A DNA stretch of 64,000 nt, taken from JAOUEA01 sp963762075 (GTDB lineage: Bacteria > Actinomycetota > UBA4738 > HRBIN12). Below, one piece after another: positions 16,771 through 25,153 of the stretch. The position numbers and the translations under genes were made by a program. The stretch's first letter is position 1. Each line of letters starts with the position of its first letter. The stretch lies in assembly GCA_963762075.1 (NCBI GenBank), contig CAVXJC010000003.1, positions 62,001-126,000 on the forward strand, in the 5' to 3' direction. The notes under the pieces were generated by a model. It did not search any database. It saw only the letters and a program-made list of their open reading frames with translations, and was not told the origin of the DNA.

Positions 16771-18436
16771 ATGACCGCACGTGAGATCCGGGCGCCGAGG
16801 GGTGCGGCGCTCACGTGCCGCTCGTGGCCGCAAGAAGCCGCGATGCGCATGCTCATGAACAACCTCGACCCCGAGGTTGCCGAACGCCCCGAGGACCTCG
16901 TCGTCTACGGAGGCACAGGCAGAGCCGCGCGAAGCTGGCAGGCCTATGACGCGATCGTGCGCACGCTGCACACCCTCGCCGACGACGAGACGCTGCTCGT
17001 GCAATCGGGCAAACCGGTCGGAGTCTTTCGCACGCACGACATGGCGCCTCGCGTGCTGATCTCGAACTCGATGCTCGTTCCGAAGTGGGCAGATTGGGAG
17101 ACGTTCCGCACGCTCGAGGCGCAAGGGCTCACGATGTACGGCCAGATGACCGCAGGCTCCTGGATCTACATCGGCACCCAAGGCATCTTGCAGGGCACGT
17201 ACGAGACGCTCGCCGAGTGCGCCCACCAGCACTTCGGCGGCTCGCTCGCGGGGACGATCACCCTCACCGGCGGGCTGGGCGGTATGGGCGGCGCTCAGCC
17301 GCTTGCGGTGACCATGAACGACGGTGTCGCGCTCTGCATCGAAGTCGACCCGAGTCGCATCGAGCGGCGCATCAAGACCCGGTACCTCGATCGTGAGACC
17401 GGCGACCTCGACGAGGCACTGCATTGGGCAGACGAAGCGAAGTCGGCTCGGGAAGCCGTCTCGATTGGCCTCACCGGCAACTGCGCCGACGTGTTGCCCG
17501 AGCTCGTGCGACGCACATGGACGCCCGACATCGTCACCGACCAGACGAGCGCTCACGACCCGCTCGGCGGCTACGTGCCGTCGGGTCTCTCACTCACCGA
17601 TGCGGCTTCGATGCGCGATACGCGACCCCGCCGAGTACGTCCGGCGATCGGAAGCGTCGATGGCCGCTCACGTCGAGGCGATCGTCGACTTCGCGGCCGG
17701 CGGCGCGGTGGCTTTCGACTACGGCAATAACCTGCGCGCAGGCGCGGAAGCCGGAGGGCTCGCCCACGACGTCGCCTTCAGCTACCCAGGGTTCGTTCCG
17801 GCGTTCGTGCGACCGCTCTTCTGCGAAGGCAAGGGTCCGTTCCGATGGGCGGCGCTCTCGGGTGATCCCGCAGACATCGCTGCCACCGACGCCGCGGTGG
17901 CAGAGCTCTTCCCGGACAACGAACGCCTCCAACGTTGGCTACAACTCGCATGCGAGAAGGTGGCGTTCCAAGGACTGCCGGCGCGCATCTGCTGGCTCGG
18001 CTTCGGCGAGCGAGACCGGGCCGGCGAGCGCTTCAACGAGCTCGTGGCGAGCGGCGCGGTGAGCGCGCCCATCGTGATCGGCCGCGATCACCTCGATGCA
18101 GGAAGCGTCGCGAGCCCCAATCGCGAGACCGAGGCGATGCTCGACGGGTCCGATGCGATCGCGGACTGGCCGATCCTCAACGCGTTGATCAACACGGCCG
18201 CGGGCGCGCACTGGGTGAGCGTGCACCACGGCGGCGGCGTCGGCATCGGCTATTCGATCCACGCCGGAATGGTCGTGGTCGCAGACGGCTCGGCGAACGC
18301 CGGCGAGCGATTGCAGCGTGTGCTCGCGTCCGACCCCGGCATGGGCGTCGTGCGGCACGTCGACGCGGGCTACGACCGCGCGATCGAGGTCGCGCACGAC
18401 CGAGGAGTGCGCACGCCGATGGAGGAGGAAACGTGA
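16771..18436 (+). pseudogene. hutU: Urocanate hydratase, interrupted by one frameshift
   Basis: Converts urocanate to imidazolonepropionate with tightly bound NAD+. The first frame (16771 to about 17618) runs from RCKSWPQEAA-like to TDQTSAHDPLGGYVPSGLSLTDAASMR. The next frame resumes with RDPAEYVRRSEASM and continues to 18436, including FDYGNNLRAGA, FCEGKGPFRW, GLPARICWLG and HHGGGVGIGYS. Dropping one base near 17619 restores MRERDPAEYV and a normal ~554-residue protein. All family motifs survive, so a sequencing indel or a very recent mutation is likely. The ATG at 16771 follows GGGAGG. First gene of the hut cluster. Confidence 0.93.
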
Positions 18437-18550
18437 GCGACGCGTCGACGCAGGCTGCTGCTCCCGACGAGTGATCCGACCGGATGGCTGGCCGGACCTC
18501 AGCGCATCCGGTGGGAAACCCTCCCCCCAACCGAGCTCTATCCTGACCCC

Positions 18551-19255
18551 ATGGAGCGACACATCGTGGCGATGGGCGGGGGACAGTGGGCCGAGGATCC
18601 GATCTTCCGGTTCATCTTCGAGCTCACCGGCGCATCACGGCCGAAGATCCTCTCGGTGCCGACCGCCGCGGGAGACAGCGATCGGAACATCGCCGGCTTC
18701 TTCAGCTCGTTCTCGGCGCATACCTGGGATCCGTCCGTCCTCACGCTCTTCGATCGCAAGGTGCAGGATCTGCGCTCGCTCGTGCTCACCCAGGACGTCG
18801 TGCTCGTGGGAGGCGGCAACACGGTGAACATGCTGGCGATCTGGCGGGCGCACGGCCTCGACGGGATCCTTTCGGAAGCTTGGGACGCGGGCGTGGTGCT
18901 CGCCGGCGGCAGCGCCGGGGCCAACTGCTGGTTCGAGGCATCGACCACCGACTCGTATCTCATCGGGCGGTCCGACCCGCTCGCCGACGGTCTCGGGCTC
19001 GCGCCGGGAAGCTTCTGCCCGCACTTCGACTCGGAGCCGTCGCGGCGCCCGTCATATCACCGCCTCGTGGGGGAGGGTGCGCTCCCGCCGGGCATCGCAT
19101 GCGACGACCTCGCTGCGGTGCACTTCGTCGGCACCGAGATCGCCGAAGTGGTGGCGTCCGATCCGAACGCCGGTGCTCGAAGGGTCGAACCCGGTGAGCA
19201 CGGCGACGTCGTGGAGGCCCCGCTCGATGTCCGCCAGCTGGACGCGGCGACGTGA
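18551..19255 (+). CDS. Peptidase E / S51 family serine peptidase-like protein
   Basis: A 234-residue class I glutamine-amidotransferase-like peptidase. The nucleophile elbow GGSAGAN carries Ser121, with SFCPHFD (H158) as the likely catalytic His, and ends similar to PepE and cyanophycinase-like S51 proteins. PepE cleaves Asp-Xaa dipeptides. Its TGA overlaps the GTG of hutH, so it is translationally coupled to histidine degradation and may supply histidine from peptides. That link is inference from position. Confidence 0.82.
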   Translation: MERHIVAMGGGQWAEDPIFRFIFELTGASRPKILSVPTAAGDSDRNIAGFFSSFSAHTWDPSVLTLFDRKVQDLRSLVLTQDVVLVGGGNTVNMLAIWRAHGLDGILSEAWDAGVVLAGGSAGANCWFEASTTDSYLIGRSDPLADGLGLAPGSFCPHFDSEPSRRPSYHRLVGEGALPPGIACDDLAAVHFVGTEIAEVVASDPNAGARRVEPGEHGDVVEAPLDVRQLDAAT

Positions 19256-20778
19256 GCATCCCGATCGGCGGAACACTCACGCTGGGAGACGTCGTGGCGG
19301 TGGCCGGCGGTGCTCCGGTCTCGTTCCGCGACGACGCCCGGTCCCGTGTGTCGGCATCGCGCGCCGTGATCGACGATGCGGTCGCGAGCGGGGAAACGAT
19401 CTACGGCGTGACCACCGGGTTCGGCGCGCTCGCGCACACTCGCGTCGACCCTGCCGAGGCCTCGACACTCCAACACGGCATCGTGCGATCACACGCGACG
19501 GCAGTGGGGGCTCCGCTTCCTCGCGAGGAAGCGCGCGCGTTGCTGCTGCTCCGCGCGCACGTGCTGGCGCTCGGCCACTCCGGCGTGCGGGCCGAGCTGA
19601 TCGACCTGATGGTCTCGATGTTGAACGACGATGTGATCCCCGCGGTGCCTCAGCAGGGGTCGCTCGGTGCGTCCGGCGACCTGGCACCCCTCGCGAACCT
19701 CGCGCTGCCTCTGATCGGCCAAGGGGAGGTGCTCACTCGGGCGGGCGGCGTCGAGCCTGCCGGCGCGGCGATGTCGCGTGAAGGACTCGCACCGCTCACG
19801 CTCGAGGCCAAGGAAGGTCTCGCGCTCGTGAACGGCACCCAGGGCATGCTCGCCGTCGGCATCATCGCGACCGAGCGGGCCACGAAGCTCGCCCGCACCG
19901 CAGACGTCGTGGCCGCGATGACGATCGAGGCCTCGCTCGGCACCGATCGCCCGTTCGACGAGCGGCTGCACGCGCTGCGTCCACATCCCGGCCAGTCGGC
20001 GAGCGCCTCGAACCTGCGACGGCTGCTCACCGATTCGCCGATCCTCGCGTCGCATCGCGACTCACCCCACCTGGTGCAGGACGCCTACTCGCTTCGCTGT
20101 GCCCCCCAGGTGCACGGGGCGACACGCGACGCGCTCGCCTACGCCCGTGAAGTGCTGCGGATCGAAACCAATAGCGTGAGCGACAACCCCATCGTTCTGT
20201 CAGATGGTGAGGTTGTCTCCGGCGGGAACTTCCACGGTCAGCCCGTCGCGGTCGCCCTCGACGCCGTCGCGATGGCGCTCGTCTCGCTGGGATCGATCTC
20301 CGAGCGGCGTCTCTACCGGCTGCTCGACGAGCACCATTCGAACGGGTTGCCACCGTTCCTCGTGCACGGTTCGGGATTGAACTCGGGATTCATGCTCGTG
20401 CAGTACACGGCGGCGTCGTTGGTGAGCGAATGCAAGACGCTCGCGCACCCCGCTTCGGTCGACTCGATCCCCTCGAGCGCCGGGCAGGAAGATCACGTGA
20501 GCATGGGTATGACGTCGGCCCGCCACGCGCGAGAGATCGTGTCGAACGTCGGGACCGTGATCGCACTCGAGGCGCTCGGCGCGGCGCAAGCCCTCGACCT
20601 CCGCGCCCCGCTGGAGCCCGGTCCGGCGACCCGTGCCGTGCACGGGGCGATCAGGCAACGGGTGCCGTTCTTCGAGGCCGACCGCGAGTTCGGACCCGAC
20701 ATCGCCGACGCCGTGGGCCTTGTGCATCAAGGCAGCCTGGTCGCTGCTGCGGAGGCCGCGATCGGCCCCCTCAGCTAG
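19252..20778 (+). CDS. hutH: Histidine ammonia-lyase
   Basis: Removes ammonia from histidine to give urocanate. The protein is 508 residues, the usual length. The Ala-Ser-Gly triad that forms the MIO cofactor is at 140-142 (GSLGASGDLAPL), Tyr51 in IYGVTTGFG is conserved, and RTNSVSDNP-like (IETNSVSDNP) and QEDHVSMG motifs follow. The GTG start overlaps the stop of the S51 gene. It converges on hutI. No hutG, ftcD or hutF is present, so the last steps must be encoded elsewhere. Confidence 0.95.
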   Translation: MSIPIGGTLTLGDVVAVAGGAPVSFRDDARSRVSASRAVIDDAVASGETIYGVTTGFGALAHTRVDPAEASTLQHGIVRSHATAVGAPLPREEARALLLLRAHVLALGHSGVRAELIDLMVSMLNDDVIPAVPQQGSLGASGDLAPLANLALPLIGQGEVLTRAGGVEPAGAAMSREGLAPLTLEAKEGLALVNGTQGMLAVGIIATERATKLARTADVVAAMTIEASLGTDRPFDERLHALRPHPGQSASASNLRRLLTDSPILASHRDSPHLVQDAYSLRCAPQVHGATRDALAYAREVLRIETNSVSDNPIVLSDGEVVSGGNFHGQPVAVALDAVAMALVSLGSISERRLYRLLDEHHSNGLPPFLVHGSGLNSGFMLVQYTAASLVSECKTLAHPASVDSIPSSAGQEDHVSMGMTSARHAREIVSNVGTVIALEALGAAQALDLRAPLEPGPATRAVHGAIRQRVPFFEADREFGPDIADAVGLVHQGSLVAAAEAAIGPLS

Positions 20779-20840
20779 TCCAGCGAGAGGTAGTCGGTGG
20801 CAGGGTGGAGCAAGGCTGTGACCAGGCTGTTGCTTGGCTG

Positions 20841-20856
20841 ACTCTGGTCTCAGAGT
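20841..20856. terminator. Short hairpin between convergent hutH and hutI
   Basis: A perfect 6 bp stem (ACTCTG 20841-20846, CAGAGT 20851-20856) with a 4-base loop lies in the 126 bases between two convergent genes. There is no T-run on either side, so it could at best be a weak or Rho-independent-like terminator. Confidence 0.25.
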
Positions 20857-20904
20857 ACGCGTGAGAGGGGGTCTCTGGAGGGCCTCAGCAACGAGGACGT
20901 CAGC

Positions 20905-22122
20905 TCACGCACGAGTGTGCGCGAGCTCGCCGGCCACGACCGTCGCGACCACCGGATCGTGTCCCGGGCGGTAGGGCACCTGCGCGAACGAGGCGTCCTC
21001 GAGCAGCACGAGGTCGGCCCGCTTCCCGACCTCGAGTGTGCCGAGGCGGTCGGCAAGGCCGAGCACCCAGGCCGGGTTCATGGTGGCGGCGGTCAATGCC
21101 TCGAGCGGTGGCACCTCGTACACACCGGCCGCCATCGCGATCACCTCGGGCATCGACACGACCGGCGACGTTCCAGGGTTGGCGTCGCTCGCGAGCGCGA
21201 TCGGTACGCCGGCCGCCCTTAACGCCGCGGCGGGGGCGGGCGTGCCCCGCAGGAAGAACGTGGAGGCGGGCAGCAGGCCCGCGACCGCCTCGCTCGCGGC
21301 GAGGGCTTCGACGCCTTCGGCCGAGCAGTGGTTCAGGTGATCGGCGCTCCGAGCTCCCAACCTCGCTGCGGCAGCTGCGGCTTCGGAGTCGCCGAGCTGA
21401 TCCGCGTGCACGCGCAGGGCGAGCCCGGCCTCGCTCGCCGCCGCCGCGATCGCCTCGAGATCCTCGAGCGAGAAGGCGATGTCCTCCACGTACACGTCGA
21501 CCGCGTCGGCGAGGTCATCGCGGGCCGCTTCGGGGATCAGCTCGGTGCACGCTGCGCGGACCCAGTCCTCTCGCGCCGTGCCGCCCGGCACGGCGTGGGC
21601 GGCGAGCAGCGTGACCGCGCAGGTCTGGAGCGCGTCATCGGCGAGTCGACGCGCGAGCCTGGCCGCGCGCAGTTCCTGTTCGACCGAGAGTCCATAGCCG
21701 GTCTTCAGCTCGACGGCCGTCGTGCCGTGGGCGAGCATCTCATCGAGCAGCGTGCGCGAGAAATCGAGCACCTCGTCGTCGCTCGCCTCGGCGAACATCC
21801 GCGCCGACCGGAAGATGCCGCCGTCACCCCCGTGCAGCTCCCGGTACGAGACGCCCCGTAGCCGGGCCTCGAACTCGTCGGAACGCCACCCGATGAACGG
21901 CAGATGCGTGTGACAGTCGACGAACCCGGGCACGAGGCATCCGCCGGTGGTGCCGAGCGTCGGTTCCCACGGAAGTCCCTCGACAGGGCCCACGTAGCTG
22001 ATCGCGCCGTCGTCGTCCCATGCCGCGCCGACACCGCCCTCGGTCCACTCTGCTGAGTCGGCGGTCGGGGCGACGCCGCGAGCCGTCGCCATCGCCGCCG
22101 CCGCCGCCGCTCCTCGCGCCAT
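20905..22122 (-). CDS. hutI: Imidazolonepropionase
   Basis: Opens imidazolonepropionate to N-formimino-glutamate. A 405-residue amidohydrolase: metal site GFVDCHTHLPF (H71, H73), the family phrase EFEARLRGVSYRE, KTGYGL, a ADQL His segment (VHADQL), DHLNHCS and SDANPGTS with the metal Asp. The first ~15 residues are alanine-rich, so the true start may be slightly downstream. Unusually it lies on the strand opposite hutU and hutH, so it needs its own promoter. Confidence 0.92.
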   Translation of the reverse strand: MARGAAAAAAMATARGVAPTADSAEWTEGGVGAAWDDDGAISYVGPVEGLPWEPTLGTTGGCLVPGFVDCHTHLPFIGWRSDEFEARLRGVSYRELHGGDGGIFRSARMFAEASDDEVLDFSRTLLDEMLAHGTTAVELKTGYGLSVEQELRAARLARRLADDALQTCAVTLLAAHAVPGGTAREDWVRAACTELIPEAARDDLADAVDVYVEDIAFSLEDLEAIAAAASEAGLALRVHADQLGDSEAAAAAARLGARSADHLNHCSAEGVEALAASEAVAGLLPASTFFLRGTPAPAAALRAAGVPIALASDANPGTSPVVSMPEVIAMAAGVYEVPPLEALTAATMNPAWVLGLADRLGTLEVGKRADLVLLEDASFAQVPYRPGHDPVVATVVAGELAHTRA

Positions 22123-22152
22123 GGCCCGAAGCGTAGCCGCGACGTGCCCCGC

Positions 22153-22743
22153 TCACCTGTGCGAGTGGACCGCCACGAACCAGCGACCCTCGTAGAGCGA
22201 ACGACCGCCGCCCATCTCGTCGATGAGCTGGGCAGGGGTGAAGTACCGCTTGTACACGTGATGGGTTGATCCGTCGGACAACACCCGAGTCTGCACTTCC
22301 TCGGGTGCGACGCCGTCGCGCCTGGCGGCGTCGAGGACGATGACCTCGGTCGCGACACGGCGCGCCTCGCACAGGAATCGTTCTCGCTCGTCGCCTCGGA
22401 GGTGACCGTAGAAGTGACCGGTGAAGAGCCGGTCGAAGCTGTCGTCACGGAACGGAAGCGAGAGTCCGTTCGCTCGCACGCTGGCCCCGGTGATGCGGGA
22501 GCGCGCCAGTTGCAGCATCGCCTGGCTCCCGTCGAGCCCGATCACGTCACCCCGCAGGTACCGGGTGATGAACCCTGTGCCGCAGGCCACATCGAGCGTG
22601 CGTGCGGCGTCGAGCGAGCTCACCCACCGAACGACTGCGGCCAGCTCCTCGTGCCACCCCGGACGCTCCCGCTCCTCGAACAGGCCACGTCCCAGGTACC
22701 AGTCGTCGTACTCGGGAGCGCGGCGCTCGTAGTAGGTCGCCAT
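22153..22743 (-). CDS. SAM-dependent methyltransferase (class I)
   Basis: A ~196-residue methyltransferase. Motif I is TLDVACGTGFITRYL, followed by VIGLDGSQAML and LPFRDDSFDRLFTGHFYGHL (motifs II and III). The N-terminus ATYYERRAPEYDDWYL is typical of the Methyltransf_11 group. The ATG at 22743 is preceded by GGAAGCAAGG; an in-frame ATG at 22770 is the alternative. The substrate is unknown. It is co-directional with hutI (gap of 30 bases) and divergent from the SRPBCC gene. Confidence 0.8.
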   Translation of the reverse strand: MATYYERRAPEYDDWYLGRGLFEERERPGWHEELAAVVRWVSSLDAARTLDVACGTGFITRYLRGDVIGLDGSQAMLQLARSRITGASVRANGLSLPFRDDSFDRLFTGHFYGHLRGDERERFLCEARRVATEVIVLDAARRDGVAPEEVQTRVLSDGSTHHVYKRYFTPAQLIDEMGGGRSLYEGRWFVAVHSHR

Positions 22744-22836
22744 GTCCTTGCTTCCATCGCTCGTGGGCATGCTCGAGCGAGTGTAGGGCGGACATGCCGA
22801 CGGTCTTCCACGGTCGCGGCCCATAGACTCCCGAAC

Positions 22837-23289
22837 GTGCTGGTCGAACGCGAGATCGTATTGCCTGTTCCCATCGAGGAAGCGTGGACGGCGCTGATGG
22901 ACTGGGAGCGCCAGGCCGACTGGATGCTCGATGCCGACAGCGTCACGGTCCTCTCCCACGAGCGGGAAGGAGTGGGGGTCCGGCTGGCGGTACGCACGAG
23001 GCTGTTCGGCGTCGCCGCCTTCACCGAGCCGATGGAGGTGGTCGGGTGGGATCCGCCTCGTCGACTCGACATCCGGCACGGTTCGCTCGTTGCCGGCAGC
23101 GGTGTCTGGATGCTCGAACCGACCGAGGATGGCACCCGTTTCACGTGGCGAGAGGAAATCCGCCTGGCGGTACCCGTGTTCGGTGAGCTCGCAGCCGCGA
23201 TCTACCGCCCGGTCATGCGCACGCTCATGGAGCGCGCGATGACAGGCCTACGCGGCTACCTCATCGCGACCGGTCCGATTCGCACCTGA
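22837..23289 (+). CDS. SRPBCC (START-like) family protein
   Basis: A 150-residue polyketide_cyc2-like lipid- or ligand-binding fold. Recognisable parts are VLPVPIEEAWTALMDWERQADWM, the VGWDPPRRLDI strand, FTWREEIRL and a long C-terminal helix VMRTLMERAMTGLRGYL. It starts with GTG. The cargo is unknown. It ends 40 bases before the TPP riboswitch and is probably not part of the thiamine unit. Confidence 0.75.
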   Translation: MLVEREIVLPVPIEEAWTALMDWERQADWMLDADSVTVLSHEREGVGVRLAVRTRLFGVAAFTEPMEVVGWDPPRRLDIRHGSLVAGSGVWMLEPTEDGTRFTWREEIRLAVPVFGELAAAIYRPVMRTLMERAMTGLRGYLIATGPIRT

Positions 23290-23317
23290 GTGCCACCCCA
23301 CGCGCGGTTCACCTGCC

Positions 23318-23323
23318 TATACT
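23318..23323 (+). promoter_or_regulatory. Candidate -10 element upstream of the TPP riboswitch
   Basis: A TATACT hexamer lies about 11 bases before the start of the riboswitch fold, which is the expected place for a promoter whose transcript starts just ahead of the aptamer. No clear -35 is visible. Confidence 0.35.
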
Positions 23324-23333
23324 CGGACGACTG

Positions 23334-23425
23334 GACACGGGGAGCTCGGGGAACCGGGCTGAGAGGCCGGCTGACGACGTCGGCGACCCGACGAACCTGA
23401 CCCGGGTAATGCCGGCGGAGGGAGT
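23334..23425 (+). ncRNA. TPP riboswitch (THI element)
   Basis: The conserved THI-box phrases are present in order: CGGGGAGCTC, GGGCTGAGA (about 23356-23364), then after a variable hairpin CCTGACCCGGGTAATGCCGG (about 23396-23414) and CGGAGGGAG. It stands directly before thiN-thiB-thiP. The GGAGGG at its 3' end is also the likely ribosome-binding site for the TTG start of thiN at 23434, which suggests that TPP binding blocks translation start. That mode is inference; the aptamer itself is clear. Confidence 0.95.
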
Positions 23426-23433
23426 TCGAAGCG

Positions 23434-24072
23434 TTGCGATCGGCGATCATCTTCTGCGGCGGCGGACCTTCGCGCGTTCCGTTCGAGACGCCCGACGACA
23501 CGCTCGTCGTTGCAGCCGACGTTGGACTCGCCGAGGCGAACCGACTCGGCGTGTCTGTCGACCTGCTCGTCGGCGACCTCGACTCCGTGAGCACGGCCGA
23601 CCTCGAGGCGTTCGAGGGCACTGGTGGTGAGGTGCGACGCCACCCCGAGGACAAGGATGCGACCGACCTCGACCTCGCGCTCGCCGAAGCGATCGCGGCC
23701 GGCGTCGAGCGGGTGCTCGTCGTGGGCGGCGACGACGGACGTCTCGACCACCTGATCGGCAACGCTCTGGTGCTGGCTTCACCCCGGTATGAGGGCGTCG
23801 AGATCGACGCGGTGTTCGGCGCGGCGAGGGTGCACGTCGTGCGGAGCCGGCGAGAGCTCACCGGCGTCGCGGAGGAGACGGTAAGCCTGTTCGCCCTCGG
23901 TGGACCGGCGACCGGAGTTACCACTCAGGGGCTCCGCTGGCCGCTCGAGAACGCCGTGCTGCAACCGGGATCGAGTCTCGGGATCAGCAACCGCTTGCTC
24001 GAGGAACGGGCGTCGATCGCGGTCGGTGACGGTGTCGTGCTGGCTGTTCGCCCGGGCGACGATCTCGCATGA
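23434..24072 (+). CDS. thiN: Thiamine pyrophosphokinase
   Basis: Transfers pyrophosphate from ATP to thiamine to make TPP. A 212-residue protein with the family features AADVGLAEANRLG, LLVGDLDS (about 45-51), EDKDATDLDLAL, GGDDGRLDHLIGN, and a C-terminal beta domain with GxLRWPLENAVLQPGSS and GISN. It starts with TTG, decided by GGAGGGAG 9 bases upstream at the riboswitch end. Its stop overlaps the thiB start (ATGA). Its position under the TPP riboswitch and next to thiamine uptake genes supports the call. Confidence 0.92.
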   Translation: MRSAIIFCGGGPSRVPFETPDDTLVVAADVGLAEANRLGVSVDLLVGDLDSVSTADLEAFEGTGGEVRRHPEDKDATDLDLALAEAIAAGVERVLVVGGDDGRLDHLIGNALVLASPRYEGVEIDAVFGAARVHVVRSRRELTGVAEETVSLFALGGPATGVTTQGLRWPLENAVLQPGSSLGISNRLLEERASIAVGDGVVLAVRPGDDLA

Positions 24073-25148
24073 GGGCTCCCCGCGGCTTCCCGGGAATGAT
24101 CCTCGCGATCGCCATCCTCACCGCAGCCTGCCCAGGTGACGGCGACGTCGCACGGCGTGACTCCGAGCAGCCGGCCGAGCCCACCACCGTCACGCTCCTC
24201 ACGCACGACTCCTTCGACGTGAGCCAACGGGTCGTCCGGGCGTTCGAGCGAGACAGCGGCATCGAGCTGCGCATCGTGCCTGCGGGCGATGCAGGACAGC
24301 TCGTGAACCGAGCGATCCTCACGGCCGGCAACCCCGAAGGCGACGTGCTGTTCGGCATCGACGACAACCTGCTGTCGAAAGCGATCGAGGCTGAGGTCTT
24401 CGAGCCCTACGAGTCGCCGGAGCTCTCGCGCGTCGACGACGCGTTCGCGCTCGACCCGACGCACTCGGTGACGCCGATCGATCGAGGTGATGTGTGCCTC
24501 AACGTCGATCTCACCTGGTTCGCCGAGCGCGGTCTCGAGCCGCCCGTCAACATCGCGAGTCTGCGCGACGCGGAATACCGGGGGCTCACGGTCGTCGAGA
24601 ACCCCGCGACATCGACCCCCGGGCTTGCGTTCCTCCTCGCCACGATCGCCACGTTCGGGGAGCCCGCATGGGAAGACTTCTGGCGCGATCTGCGGGCCAA
24701 CGACGTGCTCGTAGTCGAGGGGTGGGAGCAGGCCTACTACGGCGAGTTCTCCGGCGCCGGCGGAGGGGAAGGCGAGCGTCCGATCGTGGTCTCGTATGCG
24801 ACGAGCCCCGTCGCCGAGGTCGTCTTCGCGGAGGAACCCCTCGAGGAGGCACCGACGGCCTCCGTCACCGAGAGCTGTTACCGCCAGGTGGAGTTCGCGG
24901 GGGTGCTGGCCGGCACCAACCACCCTGACGAGGCTCGCGCCGTGATCGACTTCCTGCTGTCGAGGCCATTCCAGCGAGACGTGCCGCTGCGGATGTTCGT
25001 GTTCCCGGTCACCGACGACGCCGAGCTGCCCGAAGAGTTCGTACGGTGGGCCGAGGAGCCCGAGACGCCGCTCGCGTTGCCGCCCGAGCAGGTGGAAGCC
25101 GGCCGCGAACACTGGGTCCGGACGTGGACCGACCTGATGTTCGGCTGA
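24069..25148 (+). CDS. thiB: Thiamine ABC transporter substrate-binding lipoprotein
   Basis: A 359-residue periplasmic-type binding protein. The signal peptide ends in lipobox LTAAC (Cys about 21). The mature part has the ThiB-like phrases LLTHDSFDVSQRVVRAFERDSGIEL, LTAGNPEGDVLFGIDDNLLSKA, NIASLRDAEYRGLTVVENPATSTPGLAFLLATI and GEGERPIVVSYATSP. It binds thiamine or its phosphates at the cell surface. It overlaps thiN by four bases and lies 5 bases before the permease; both are under the TPP riboswitch. Confidence 0.92.
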   Translation: MRAPRGFPGMILAIAILTAACPGDGDVARRDSEQPAEPTTVTLLTHDSFDVSQRVVRAFERDSGIELRIVPAGDAGQLVNRAILTAGNPEGDVLFGIDDNLLSKAIEAEVFEPYESPELSRVDDAFALDPTHSVTPIDRGDVCLNVDLTWFAERGLEPPVNIASLRDAEYRGLTVVENPATSTPGLAFLLATIATFGEPAWEDFWRDLRANDVLVVEGWEQAYYGEFSGAGGGEGERPIVVSYATSPVAEVVFAEEPLEEAPTASVTESCYRQVEFAGVLAGTNHPDEARAVIDFLLSRPFQRDVPLRMFVFPVTDDAELPEEFVRWAEEPETPLALPPEQVEAGREHWVRTWTDLMFG

Positions 25149-25153
25149 GTCCG

